Shown piece after piece: positions 34,683-41,557 of a stretch of DNA of 64,000 nt. Position 1 is the first letter of the stretch. The number at the start of each line of letters is the position of its first letter. The notes under the pieces are model-generated. The model was given only the letters and a program-made list of their open reading frames with translations, was not told the DNA's origin and searched no databases. The stretch is taken from positions 50,156 through 114,155 of the forward strand of contig JAFXQB010000018.1 of the NCBI GenBank assembly GCA_017527435.1, in the 5' to 3' direction. Source of the stretch: Salinivirgaceae bacterium (GTDB lineage Bacteria > Bacteroidota > Bacteroidia > Bacteroidales > SZUA-534). A program made the position numbers and the translations under genes.

Positions 34683-34751
34683 TTGACAATTGAGAATTGA
34701 AAATTAACAATGAATAATTAACAATTAAGGTGTTGGGTGTTAGGTGTTGGT
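34682..34751. repeat. Heptamer-periodic intergenic array
   Basis: Ten 7-base units in a single phase: ATTGACA (34682), ATTGAGA (34689) and ATTGAAA (34696) lead through ATTAACA units into TGTTGGG (34731), TGTTAGG (34738) and TGTTGGT (34745). Two different unit families are joined without loss of phase. Confidence 0.75.
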
Positions 34752-34752
34752 G

Positions 34753-34778
34753 GGGACGTGGCGGGCCGCGTCCGTCCC
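34753..34778. repeat. GC-rich palindromic element
   Basis: Arms GGGACG (34753-34758) and CGTCCC (34773-34778) enclose a GC-rich core with GGCGGGCCGC. It resembles the palindrome at 54497-54524 in composition and layout. Confidence 0.5.
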
Positions 34779-34796
34779 GATTAAACGATTCACCTA

Positions 34797-34833
34797 AACT
34801 TAAAACTTCGATAACTTAAAACTTAAAACTAAA
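34797..34833. repeat. AACTTAA heptamer array
   Basis: AACTTAA and AACTTCG, a two-base slip, then AACTTAA twice and AACTAAA. It sits just before the GH43 start. Confidence 0.65.
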
Positions 34834-34859
34834 ATAGTAATAACCAAAAACTTAAAGCA

Positions 34860-35903
34860 ATGACACAGAAACGTTATTTATTTCCTGCCGACTATATGGC
34901 AGACCCTGCCGTTCACGTGTTCAACGGCAAAATATTCATTTACCCGTCGCACGACTGGGAAGCAGGCGCCGAAGAAGACGACGATGGCGGTCACTTCCAG
35001 ATGAAGGACTATCACGCACTCTCGATTGACGGCGACCCGATGACAGGCAATGTCAACGACCACGGCGTAATCTTCGATGTGAAAGATGTGCCTTGGGCCG
35101 AAAAACAGTTGTGGGACAGCGACGTGGTTGAGAAAAACGGCAAGTACTACTACGTTTTCTCGGGCAAAGGTTACGATGGCGTGTTCCGTCTTGGCGTGGC
35201 AGTGGCCGACAAGCCCGAAGGCCCGTTCAAGCCGCAACCGCAGCCAATCCGCGGTTCGTTCTCAATCGACCCTTGCGTGTTCAAAGACGACGACGGCACC
35301 ATTTACACCTATTTTGGCGGACTCTGGGGCGGCCAACTTCAGTGGTGGCAGCCGTTTGCACCTGGTTTTGAGCCGATTCACGGCAAGCACGGCGACAATA
35401 ACGGCCTTGTTGATATGGGAGCAGAGCCGACTCGCAACGGCGAACTCTTTGCCAAACCTGATATGCCAGCGCTTCCGAGTTTCGTTGTGAAGATGAGCGA
35501 CGATATGCTGCAGTTTGCCGAGGCACCACGCCGCGTGATGGTTGTCGATAAGGACGGGCAACCGCTTAAGGCTGGCGACCCGCACCGCTTCTTTGAGGCT
35601 TCGTGGATGCACAAATACAACGGCAAGTACTACTTCTCGTACTCAACTGGCGACAGCCACTTCCTTTGCTATGCAATTGGCGACAATCCGTACGGACCGT
35701 TCACCTATCAAGGCGTGATTCTGACACCTGTTGTGGGCTGGACCACACACCACGCCATTGCCGAGTACAAGGGCAAATGGTATCTGTTCCACCACGATTG
35801 CGTTCCGTCGAACGACAAGACCTGGCTGCGTAGCCTGAAAGTCTGCGAGTTGCAATACGACAAGGACGGCAAGATTCAGACAATCGAAGGACTTGACAAG
35901 TAA
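34860..35903 (+). CDS. GH43 beta-xylosidase/alpha-L-arabinofuranosidase, cytoplasmic
   Basis: 347 residues with no signal peptide. GH43 five-bladed propeller: catalytic base Asp15 in YMADPAVHVFNGKIFIYPSHD, pKa-tuning Asp in FSIDPCVFKDDDGTIYTYFGG and acid Glu in RFFEASWMHKYNGKYYFSYSTGD. The His in WTTHHAIAEYKGKWYLFHHD fits the metal-binding His of the family. It would release xylose or arabinose from imported oligosaccharides. Third gene of the xylan locus; ends at a hairpin terminator. Confidence 0.94.
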   Translation: MTQKRYLFPADYMADPAVHVFNGKIFIYPSHDWEAGAEEDDDGGHFQMKDYHALSIDGDPMTGNVNDHGVIFDVKDVPWAEKQLWDSDVVEKNGKYYYVFSGKGYDGVFRLGVAVADKPEGPFKPQPQPIRGSFSIDPCVFKDDDGTIYTYFGGLWGGQLQWWQPFAPGFEPIHGKHGDNNGLVDMGAEPTRNGELFAKPDMPALPSFVVKMSDDMLQFAEAPRRVMVVDKDGQPLKAGDPHRFFEASWMHKYNGKYYFSYSTGDSHFLCYAIGDNPYGPFTYQGVILTPVVGWTTHHAIAEYKGKWYLFHHDCVPSNDKTWLRSLKVCELQYDKDGKIQTIEGLDK

Positions 35904-35926
35904 AATTTAAGTTGTTAATAAATGGG

Positions 35927-35961
35927 AGAGAGTTCGTCGCGATGGCGGGCTCTCTTTTTTT
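35927..35961 (+). terminator. Intrinsic terminator of the xylan locus
   Basis: AGAGAGTTCGTC (35927-35938) pairs with GGCGGGCTCTCT (35944-35955) using wobble pairs, followed by seven T. Confidence 0.8.
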
Positions 35962-35969
35962 GTGGCCTA

Positions 35970-36006
35970 AAAAAAACAACCCCGACTCAATGCCGAATCG
36001 GGGTTG
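35970..36006 (-). terminator. Terminator of the surface-protein gene (copy A)
   Basis: On the minus strand CAACCCCGA and TCGGGGTTG pair around a 12-base loop, then eight T. A near copy lies at 37861-37896 after the paralogous gene. Confidence 0.9.
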
Positions 36007-36026
36007 CTGGTGTTTTAGAATATCTG

Positions 36027-37730
36027 TCAGCGTTTGATAAATCTTTCGCTTACGTCGCCGTTTGCCGTGTGGATAATCACAAAGTTCAAGCCTTTGGGCA
36101 GCCTTGTAATGTCGTGTGAGCCTTGAGCCGCTTCACGCCCCAGCACCGCGCCGTTGGCCGACACAAACGATATGCTCTCGTATTCGCCGCCGCTGATGGT
36201 GATATAGTCGGTTGCGGGATTCGGATAGATGACAAATTTGATGTCTTCGGTTTCGGCTTCGTGGTGCTCGGCAAATACCACAGGAACAATTTCCGAGTAA
36301 CTGAAGTTCCCGTCGTAGTCGGTTTGCTTGAGCCTGTAGTAGATGATGCCCGCATGCGATGAGAAGTCGGTGTAGCGGTAGTTGTGCGGCTCTGTCGATG
36401 TGCCAGCGCCTTCAATAATAGTCAGTTCGGCAAACTCAACAGCGTCGATGCTGAACTCGATAGTAAAGAAGTCGTTGTTCAGTTCCGAAGCCGTTTCCCA
36501 CTCAAACCTTACGCCGCCGCCAAACTCGTGCGCTTTGAAATAGACAAGCTCGATGGGAAGGATCTGATTTTTAAGACTTTCCAGGCTTCCCATTTCTTGT
36601 TCGAAAGCAGCCTTTCCTTTTGGGGTAGCTTTTAAAACATTTTCAGGGGTGACACCACCGAATGAATAGAAACTGGGATTATTCCCTGGGTCAATATATT
36701 CGCAATTTGAATCTGTAGTGCCAAAGGCGGTTTCATATATATCATAAATACCTTCAACAATTAACGTGGCATTTTTAGCGTCAATATCACCAGTGTTGGG
36801 AAATACAAGTCCAAGTCCGAATGGTGTACTGCCGTCTTGTACTAAATTGCCTTCCACAAAAGATGTCGAGTTCTCTTTGAATGTGATTTTCCCGTTCTTT
36901 TTAACTATTAAATCACCAGTAGGGTTAGAGTCGGATTCATCTTTGTTTACGAACAATATGGCATTAGAGTTTATTGTCAGATTTTCATAGACTTCAATCT
37001 GCCCACCCTCAAGTCTGCCGTTGACGGTGATGTTGCCATCGTCGGTTAGCAGGCCTTTGACAATCATCTGTGCATCGCTGCCGATAGTCAGGTTTTCGTT
37101 GATGTCGGCTTCGCCAGCTTCCAAATGTCCGTTCACAGTAATATTGTCGTCACCAAGCAGTTTTCCGCTAACTGTCATTGTCGCGTTTTCGCTGATGGTC
37201 AATGGCGAGTTGTTCTCAACCGAGCCTGCCTGCAGTTGGCCGTTCACTGTAATATTGGTGTTGCCAGTGAGTTTGCCGTCAACTGAAATCGAAGCATCGT
37301 TCCCCATTGTGAAATTCCTTTCTACATCCATACTTCCAGCGGTTAAGTCGCCATTGACGGTAAAAGTTGCTTCGCTGGTGAGTTCATCTTCAACTATCAG
37401 AATACCATTTACTTCAACAGTGGGGTAGTATTTTGTTCCGCCAATTCCCCATAAACCACCTATTGTTGCGGGTTTTGCGTCAAAATCTTTTTTGACGTGA
37501 AGACTGCCGTTTTCTTCAATAATCAGCTCACCGTTGCCCGAAACAGTTACATCACCTTTTACAAATACGCTCACATTTGCTGGAATGATGTATTTCGCAG
37601 TTATGGACAGACTGTTAAATGTTTGGTTAACTGTCTGAGTGGTATTGGTGCTGATTGTCTCTGCCCAAGCGCTCAAAGTGGGCGCAAGAACCAACGCCAG
37701 CAGAATCGGTATGATGTGTCTTGTTTTCAT
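36027..37730 (-). CDS. Type IX-secreted surface protein with repeated beta units
   Basis: 567 residues from ATG 37730. The signal peptide ends at SAWA-ETI. Residues about 40-330 are imperfect repeats of about 20 to 35 residues of the form ITVNGxLxAGxxxxxxxLTIxxNAxMxVxG, suggesting a solenoid. A linker follows (LPIELVYFKAHEFGGGVRFEWETASELNNDFFTIE), common just before type IX sorting domains. The C-terminal domain (FVIYPNPATDYITISG to RFIKR) is a type A sorting signal, so the protein should be exported by PorSS and anchored outside. Adhesin or matrix role is a guess. Confidence 0.88.
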   Translation of the reverse strand: MKTRHIIPILLALVLAPTLSAWAETISTNTTQTVNQTFNSLSITAKYIIPANVSVFVKGDVTVSGNGELIIEENGSLHVKKDFDAKPATIGGLWGIGGTKYYPTVEVNGILIVEDELTSEATFTVNGDLTAGSMDVERNFTMGNDASISVDGKLTGNTNITVNGQLQAGSVENNSPLTISENATMTVSGKLLGDDNITVNGHLEAGEADINENLTIGSDAQMIVKGLLTDDGNITVNGRLEGGQIEVYENLTINSNAILFVNKDESDSNPTGDLIVKKNGKITFKENSTSFVEGNLVQDGSTPFGLGLVFPNTGDIDAKNATLIVEGIYDIYETAFGTTDSNCEYIDPGNNPSFYSFGGVTPENVLKATPKGKAAFEQEMGSLESLKNQILPIELVYFKAHEFGGGVRFEWETASELNNDFFTIEFSIDAVEFAELTIIEGAGTSTEPHNYRYTDFSSHAGIIYYRLKQTDYDGNFSYSEIVPVVFAEHHEAETEDIKFVIYPNPATDYITISGGEYESISFVSANGAVLGREAAQGSHDITRLPKGLNFVIIHTANGDVSERFIKR

Positions 37731-37860
37731 AACTTGCTTTTTTACATTAATATACCAAAGTTTGTACGATGGCGGGCTTAAAAAGTTTCGCTGATTTTTC
37801 GTTTTGTCAGCCGCCAAATTGCTAGACTCTTTTTGGGCGAAACAATATTGCTCTGTCAGC

Positions 37861-37896
37861 CAAAAACAAACCCCGACTCAATGCAGAATTGGGGTT
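37861..37896 (-). terminator. Terminator of the truncated paralogue (copy B)
   Basis: Minus strand AACCCC and GGGGTT arms enclose a loop nearly identical to copy A at 35970-36006 (shared GACTCAATGC), followed by T-rich sequence. Confidence 0.7.
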
Positions 37897-37933
37897 GATG
37901 TGTTTCTGTCGAAAAACTATCAGCAAAAACTGG

Positions 37934-38875
37934 TTATAAAGTTTGTTGCTTAATAGTGCTTTGTTTTATTCCGCCGAATGAGAAAAATCTCGGATTATCT
38001 TTTGGATCAATGTACTCGCAATTGGCATCGTGCCTGTTAAATTCGGTGGTATAAATATGGTAGGCGCCTTCAACAACTACAGTTGCTTTATAAGCCTTGA
38101 TGTCACCTGTTTTGGGGAATAGCAGGTGGATTCCCAGTAAAGTGCTGCCGTCCTGAATCAAATCACCTTCAACAATAGTGGCAGAGTTCTTTTCGAAAGA
38201 GATTTTCCCGTCTTTTCTGACAATTAAATCGCCATTCGTTTTTGAGTCCGATTCGTCTTTGTTCACATACAATATGGCGTTTGAACTTATAGTCAGTTCT
38301 TTAACCACGTCAATTCGGCCTGCTTCCAGTCGGCCGTTGTCGGTTATGACACCATAATTGGTTAATTGGCCATAGACAACCAAAGCCCCGTTTTCGGTAA
38401 TTGTCAAATCCTGTTTAACTATGGCGTCTTCAGTCTCAATCTCACCGTTAACCGTCAGATGACTCTCGCAGGCAAACGTCCCTTCAACTGTCATACAGCC
38501 GTTTACAACAACGTTGGGATAGTTCTTCGTTTTGTTTATCAATCCATTTTCAGTGTGTTTTGCGTTGAAGTTGTTGGCAACCAGCAACTCGCCACCTTCG
38601 TTAATGGCAAGGCGTCCATCACCCAGAATTGTGAGATTCCCAGTTGTGTTCAGATGTCCGTTTATCGTAAGAGTGCAACCTGGATTTATAGTTACTTCAG
38701 TAGCGGTAAGGTTTCCATTTATGGTATAATCAGAGTTTATAACAAGTGTCTCATTCAGGCGCTCGGTAGCGTTTTGCGATGATGTACTTGTTATTGTTCG
38801 GGCAAACAGGCCAGTGTTTGGCATTGAAACTAAAAATGTCAGAAACAGAATAGCGTTAATTTGTCGTGTTCTCAT
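37934..38875 (-). CDS. Paralogue of the type IX surface protein lacking the sorting domain
   Basis: 313 residues with a signal peptide (about 1-25). The body aligns with the downstream neighbour: NAILYVNKDESDSKTNGDLIVRKDGKISF matches NAILFVNKDESDSNPTGDLIVKKNGKITF, and CEYIDPKDNPRFFSFGG matches CEYIDPGNNPSFYSFGG. Right after that block it ends (KQSTIKQQTL), losing the linker and C-terminal sorting domain. It should reach the periplasm but not the surface. It may be a decaying tandem duplicate. Confidence 0.8.
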   Translation of the reverse strand: MRTRQINAILFLTFLVSMPNTGLFARTITSTSSQNATERLNETLVINSDYTINGNLTATEVTINPGCTLTINGHLNTTGNLTILGDGRLAINEGGELLVANNFNAKHTENGLINKTKNYPNVVVNGCMTVEGTFACESHLTVNGEIETEDAIVKQDLTITENGALVVYGQLTNYGVITDNGRLEAGRIDVVKELTISSNAILYVNKDESDSKTNGDLIVRKDGKISFEKNSATIVEGDLIQDGSTLLGIHLLFPKTGDIKAYKATVVVEGAYHIYTTEFNRHDANCEYIDPKDNPRFFSFGGIKQSTIKQQTL

Positions 38876-38984
38876 AATTTTATTTTTTAATCATTAATAA
38901 CGTGCCCTATTACGGCAACTGCCGATAAAGGTTTTTAAGTGACGAAAAAATATGATGAGAAACAAAAAGTCGGTGACAAACGAT

Positions 38985-39707
38985 TTATTCTTTTGAAATT
39001 AGGAATTTTTCCGCTTCCGCGATTTTTTCAACCGAGCCAGCATCGAACCAATAGTCGCTGTCGTGACGGTAGCCGATGATTTTGTGGCTTTCAGCCAGTT
39101 TCAGATAGTGCGGAATGATGGGGAAGACATCGTCGGCAGGGAATTTGCTGAACAGCGACGGCGATATGATGTGTATTCCGCTGAATGCGAATGGTTTAAG
39201 TTCTTTGGCCTGGCTGACAATGATTGATTCGCCCGTTTTGTTGTTCTGCCAGCCGCCAAGTTGCCAATCGGCATCAAAGAGCAGTTGGCGCGAACTCTGG
39301 CGGTTGCGGATGGCAAGCGTAGCATCGGCCTTTGAATCAATGTGTTGCTGCATCATTTTCCGCAGATCGATGTTGGTAAGAATGTCAACGTTAGCAATCA
39401 TTACAGGCTCTCGGCCGCTGAACAGGCTGACGGCTTTTTTCAGTCCGCCGCCAGTGTCGAGCAGTAGTTGGCTCTCGTCAGATATTTGAATATCAATATT
39501 ATAATTCAGATTCGCGATGTACGCTTTCATCATTTCGGCAAAGTGGTGCACGTTAATCACAATGCGAGTGGAGCCATTGCCGATGAGCATCTCAATGCAG
39601 TGCTGTAGCAGCGTTTTGCCGCAAACTTCCACCAGCGCTTTCGGGCGGTCGTTTGTCAGCGGTCGAAGGCGAGTGCCCAAACCAGCAGCGAATATCATTG
39701 CTTCCAT
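38985..39707 (-). CDS. MurU-like sugar-1-phosphate nucleotidyltransferase
   Basis: 240 residues from ATG 39707. The N-terminus AMIFAAGLGTRLRPLTNDRPKALVEVCGKTLLQH is the NTP-transferase signature (GxGTRLxPLT, PKxL). DILTN holds the metal Asp and YWFDAGSVEKI the C-terminal Asp. Short single-domain proteins of this type include MurU, which makes UDP-MurNAc from MurNAc-1-P in cell wall recycling. The gene next upstream encodes an AmgK-like kinase, the usual MurU partner, which supports this reading over a mannose-1-P guanylyltransferase. Confidence 0.85.
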   Translation of the reverse strand: MEAMIFAAGLGTRLRPLTNDRPKALVEVCGKTLLQHCIEMLIGNGSTRIVINVHHFAEMMKAYIANLNYNIDIQISDESQLLLDTGGGLKKAVSLFSGREPVMIANVDILTNIDLRKMMQQHIDSKADATLAIRNRQSSRQLLFDADWQLGGWQNNKTGESIIVSQAKELKPFAFSGIHIISPSLFSKFPADDVFPIIPHYLKLAESHKIIGYRHDSDYWFDAGSVEKIAEAEKFLISKE

Positions 39708-39717
39708 AGACAAAAAC

Positions 39718-39773
39718 TGATTGAATAATTGAATGCGTGAAGGATTGAATAACTGAATGCGTAATTAATTGAA
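39718..39773. repeat. Octamer-periodic array
   Basis: Seven 8-base units in phase: TGATTGAA (39718), TAATTGAA (39726), TGCGTGAA (39734), then GGATTGAA, TAACTGAA, TGCGTAAT and TAATTGAA. A higher-order 24-base period is visible. Confidence 0.75.
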
Positions 39774-39788
39774 TACCTTTTACTGCCA

Positions 39789-41198
39789 CTAACACCTAAC
39801 ACCCAATTCCCTATGAATCAGTTTAACCCGCACATCGAACTTCTTGCCGATTTGTTCGGCGAAATTCTGCGCGCAATAAACCGAGCGGTGTTGGCCACCG
39901 GTGCAACCGAAACTGACCATCAGGTTTTTGAATCCGCGCCGCTGGTATGTCTCAATGGTAGGCTCAACAATCTCGATGGCTTTGGCCAGAAATTCGTCGA
40001 TGGTCGAGTTGGCTTTTAGGAAATCGATGACTGGTTGGTCGCGGCCTGTGAGCGATTTATACTCGTCGTAGCGGCCAGGATTGTGCTGTCCGCGGCAGTC
40101 GAACACAAATCCGCCGCCGTTTTCCGAGTCGGTGGGGATGCCCTTTTTGTACGAGAAACTGTAAACCGTAACGGTCAGGCCGTCGTAGTTGTCGGGAACG
40201 GGTTCGGCAATGTCAATCTTGCTTGCAACTGCTTCAATATAAGGTAGATTGATGAATTTTAGCGCCAGCAGGTCTTTCAAGTTTTTCACTGCCGCAGGAA
40301 TGCTCTCAATGAAGTGTTTCTTCTTTTCGTAGTAGCCCCTAAAGCCGTAAGCGCCAAGTACTTGCAGTGTGCGAATCAGCGCGAACAGTTTAAACTCTTT
40401 GAATAAGCGTTCGCGGTCGGCAGGAATTAGTTTATGCAGCGCTTCTATATAACTGTCGAACAGTTCGTTGCGCAGTTTTTCGCTAAATTTCGCTTTTGCC
40501 TGATAGAGCACCGACGCCACATCGTACATCAGCGGACCGCGTTTGCCGCCCTGAAAATCAATGTAATAAGGCGCACCGTTCTTCAGCATTATGTTGCGCG
40601 ACTGGAAATCGCGGAACATAAAGAATTGACAGTCAGCGCTTGCAGCGGCTTGTTTGATGGTCTCAAAGTCGGCTTCGAGTTTCAGTTCGTCGAAATCAAT
40701 GTGGGCGTTTTTTAAAAAACAGTATTTGAAATAGTTAAGGTCCCACTGAATGGCCGTCTGGTCGAAATCGGGCGACCCGATGCAGAGTGAGTAATCGATG
40801 TTGCGGCCAGCCACAACCTGCATTCGGGCCAAGTCGGTCAGCACGCGCTTGTAGAGTTGCACAAGGTGTTCGTCGGGTGCGCCGTTGGCTTCCACAACAA
40901 GGTTGTAGAGCGGTTCCGAGCCAAGGTCTTCAACCAGATAGCAAGTGCGGTTGGCACTTACGGCCAAAACTTTCGGTACATTTACGCCCGCATCGGCGAA
41001 AGCCCGGCTGAAAGAGAAATACGCTTCGTTTTCGGCCACATTCTGATTGTAGGCGGCCATCACCGTGCGCTGGTCGTCGGCCGTCAGGCGGAAATACTGA
41101 CGGTCAGAGCCAGAGCGGGGCAGGGGTGAGCTATGGGCATAGCTGCCGCCTGCCCACGACGTATAAAGCCGGTTTATCTCGTCGGTAACAGAAATCAT
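39789..41198 (-). CDS. Aminoglycoside-phosphotransferase-like sugar kinase fused to RapZ C-terminal domain
   Basis: 469 residues. Residues 1-330 form a kinase: LPRSGSDRQYFRLTA (nucleotide loop), FFMFRDFQSRNIMLKNG (catalytic HxD-like block with RDFQSRN) and YYIDFQGGKRGPLMYD (metal Asp). This matches AmgK-type MurNAc/GlcNAc kinases. Residues about 340-469 match the RapZ C-terminal domain: FVFDCRGQHNPGRYDEYKSLTGRDQPV and FGCTGGQHRSVY. In E. coli that domain senses glucosamine-6-phosphate. The MurU-like gene follows. Its last codons (LGVRC) lie in a heptamer repeat. Confidence 0.9.
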   Translation of the reverse strand: MISVTDEINRLYTSWAGGSYAHSSPLPRSGSDRQYFRLTADDQRTVMAAYNQNVAENEAYFSFSRAFADAGVNVPKVLAVSANRTCYLVEDLGSEPLYNLVVEANGAPDEHLVQLYKRVLTDLARMQVVAGRNIDYSLCIGSPDFDQTAIQWDLNYFKYCFLKNAHIDFDELKLEADFETIKQAAASADCQFFMFRDFQSRNIMLKNGAPYYIDFQGGKRGPLMYDVASVLYQAKAKFSEKLRNELFDSYIEALHKLIPADRERLFKEFKLFALIRTLQVLGAYGFRGYYEKKKHFIESIPAAVKNLKDLLALKFINLPYIEAVASKIDIAEPVPDNYDGLTVTVYSFSYKKGIPTDSENGGGFVFDCRGQHNPGRYDEYKSLTGRDQPVIDFLKANSTIDEFLAKAIEIVEPTIETYQRRGFKNLMVSFGCTGGQHRSVYCAQNFAEQIGKKFDVRVKLIHRELGVRC

Positions 41199-41212
41199 TG
41201 TCCGCCAAAGTG

Positions 41213-41557
41213 TTACAGTGAGCTTTTGGCGGCTTCAAGCGTCGGGTAGATGTCCAGAATCTGGTCGATTCGGGTCATCTTGATGACATTTGCCACCGCA
41301 GCGCTCATGTTGCAGAATTTGATTTTGCAGTTGTTGTTGCGTCCATGGTTGAAGACGCTAATCAGCGTGCCCAGTCCGGTGCTGTCAATCAAGTCGATAT
41401 CTTTCATATCAACAATGATGTTCAGGTACTCATGCTGGTCAATAACGGTGTTAATCTGCGATTTGAACTCGCTGTCGTTGCTGATTGTCAGTCGTCGGTT
41501 TTCTGGTTTTGGGGTTGCAATGGCGCAACCTGCGATTTGATTGTTTATTTCCATCAT
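41213..41557 (-). CDS. STAS domain protein (anti-sigma factor antagonist type)
   Basis: 114 residues, a single STAS domain. The phosphorylatable Ser is in [12 protein letters not shown] (about 58-69), as in SpoIIAA/RsbV. Such proteins are switched by a Ser kinase and a SpoIIE-type phosphatase. The start overlaps the stop of the hybrid kinase gene (ATGA), showing translational coupling. No anti-sigma kinase is adjacent; SiaB-like and SpoIIE proteins elsewhere in the window could be partners (inference). Confidence 0.9.
   Translation of the reverse strand: MMEINNQIAGCAIATPKPENRRLTISNDSEFKSQINTVIDQHEYLNIIVDMKDIDLIDSTGLGTLISVFNHGRNNNCKIKFCNMSAAVANVIKMTRIDQILDIYPTLEAAKSSL

Noticed and set aside
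32046..35903. Classic SusC/SusD polysaccharide utilisation locus
   Set aside because: No TonB-dependent receptor or SusD-like lipoprotein is present in or near the locus.
37817..37934. Intact sorting-domain remnant after the truncated surface protein
   Set aside because: A few bases near 37905-37925 loosely resemble the end of the full-length copy, but the match is too weak to annotate.
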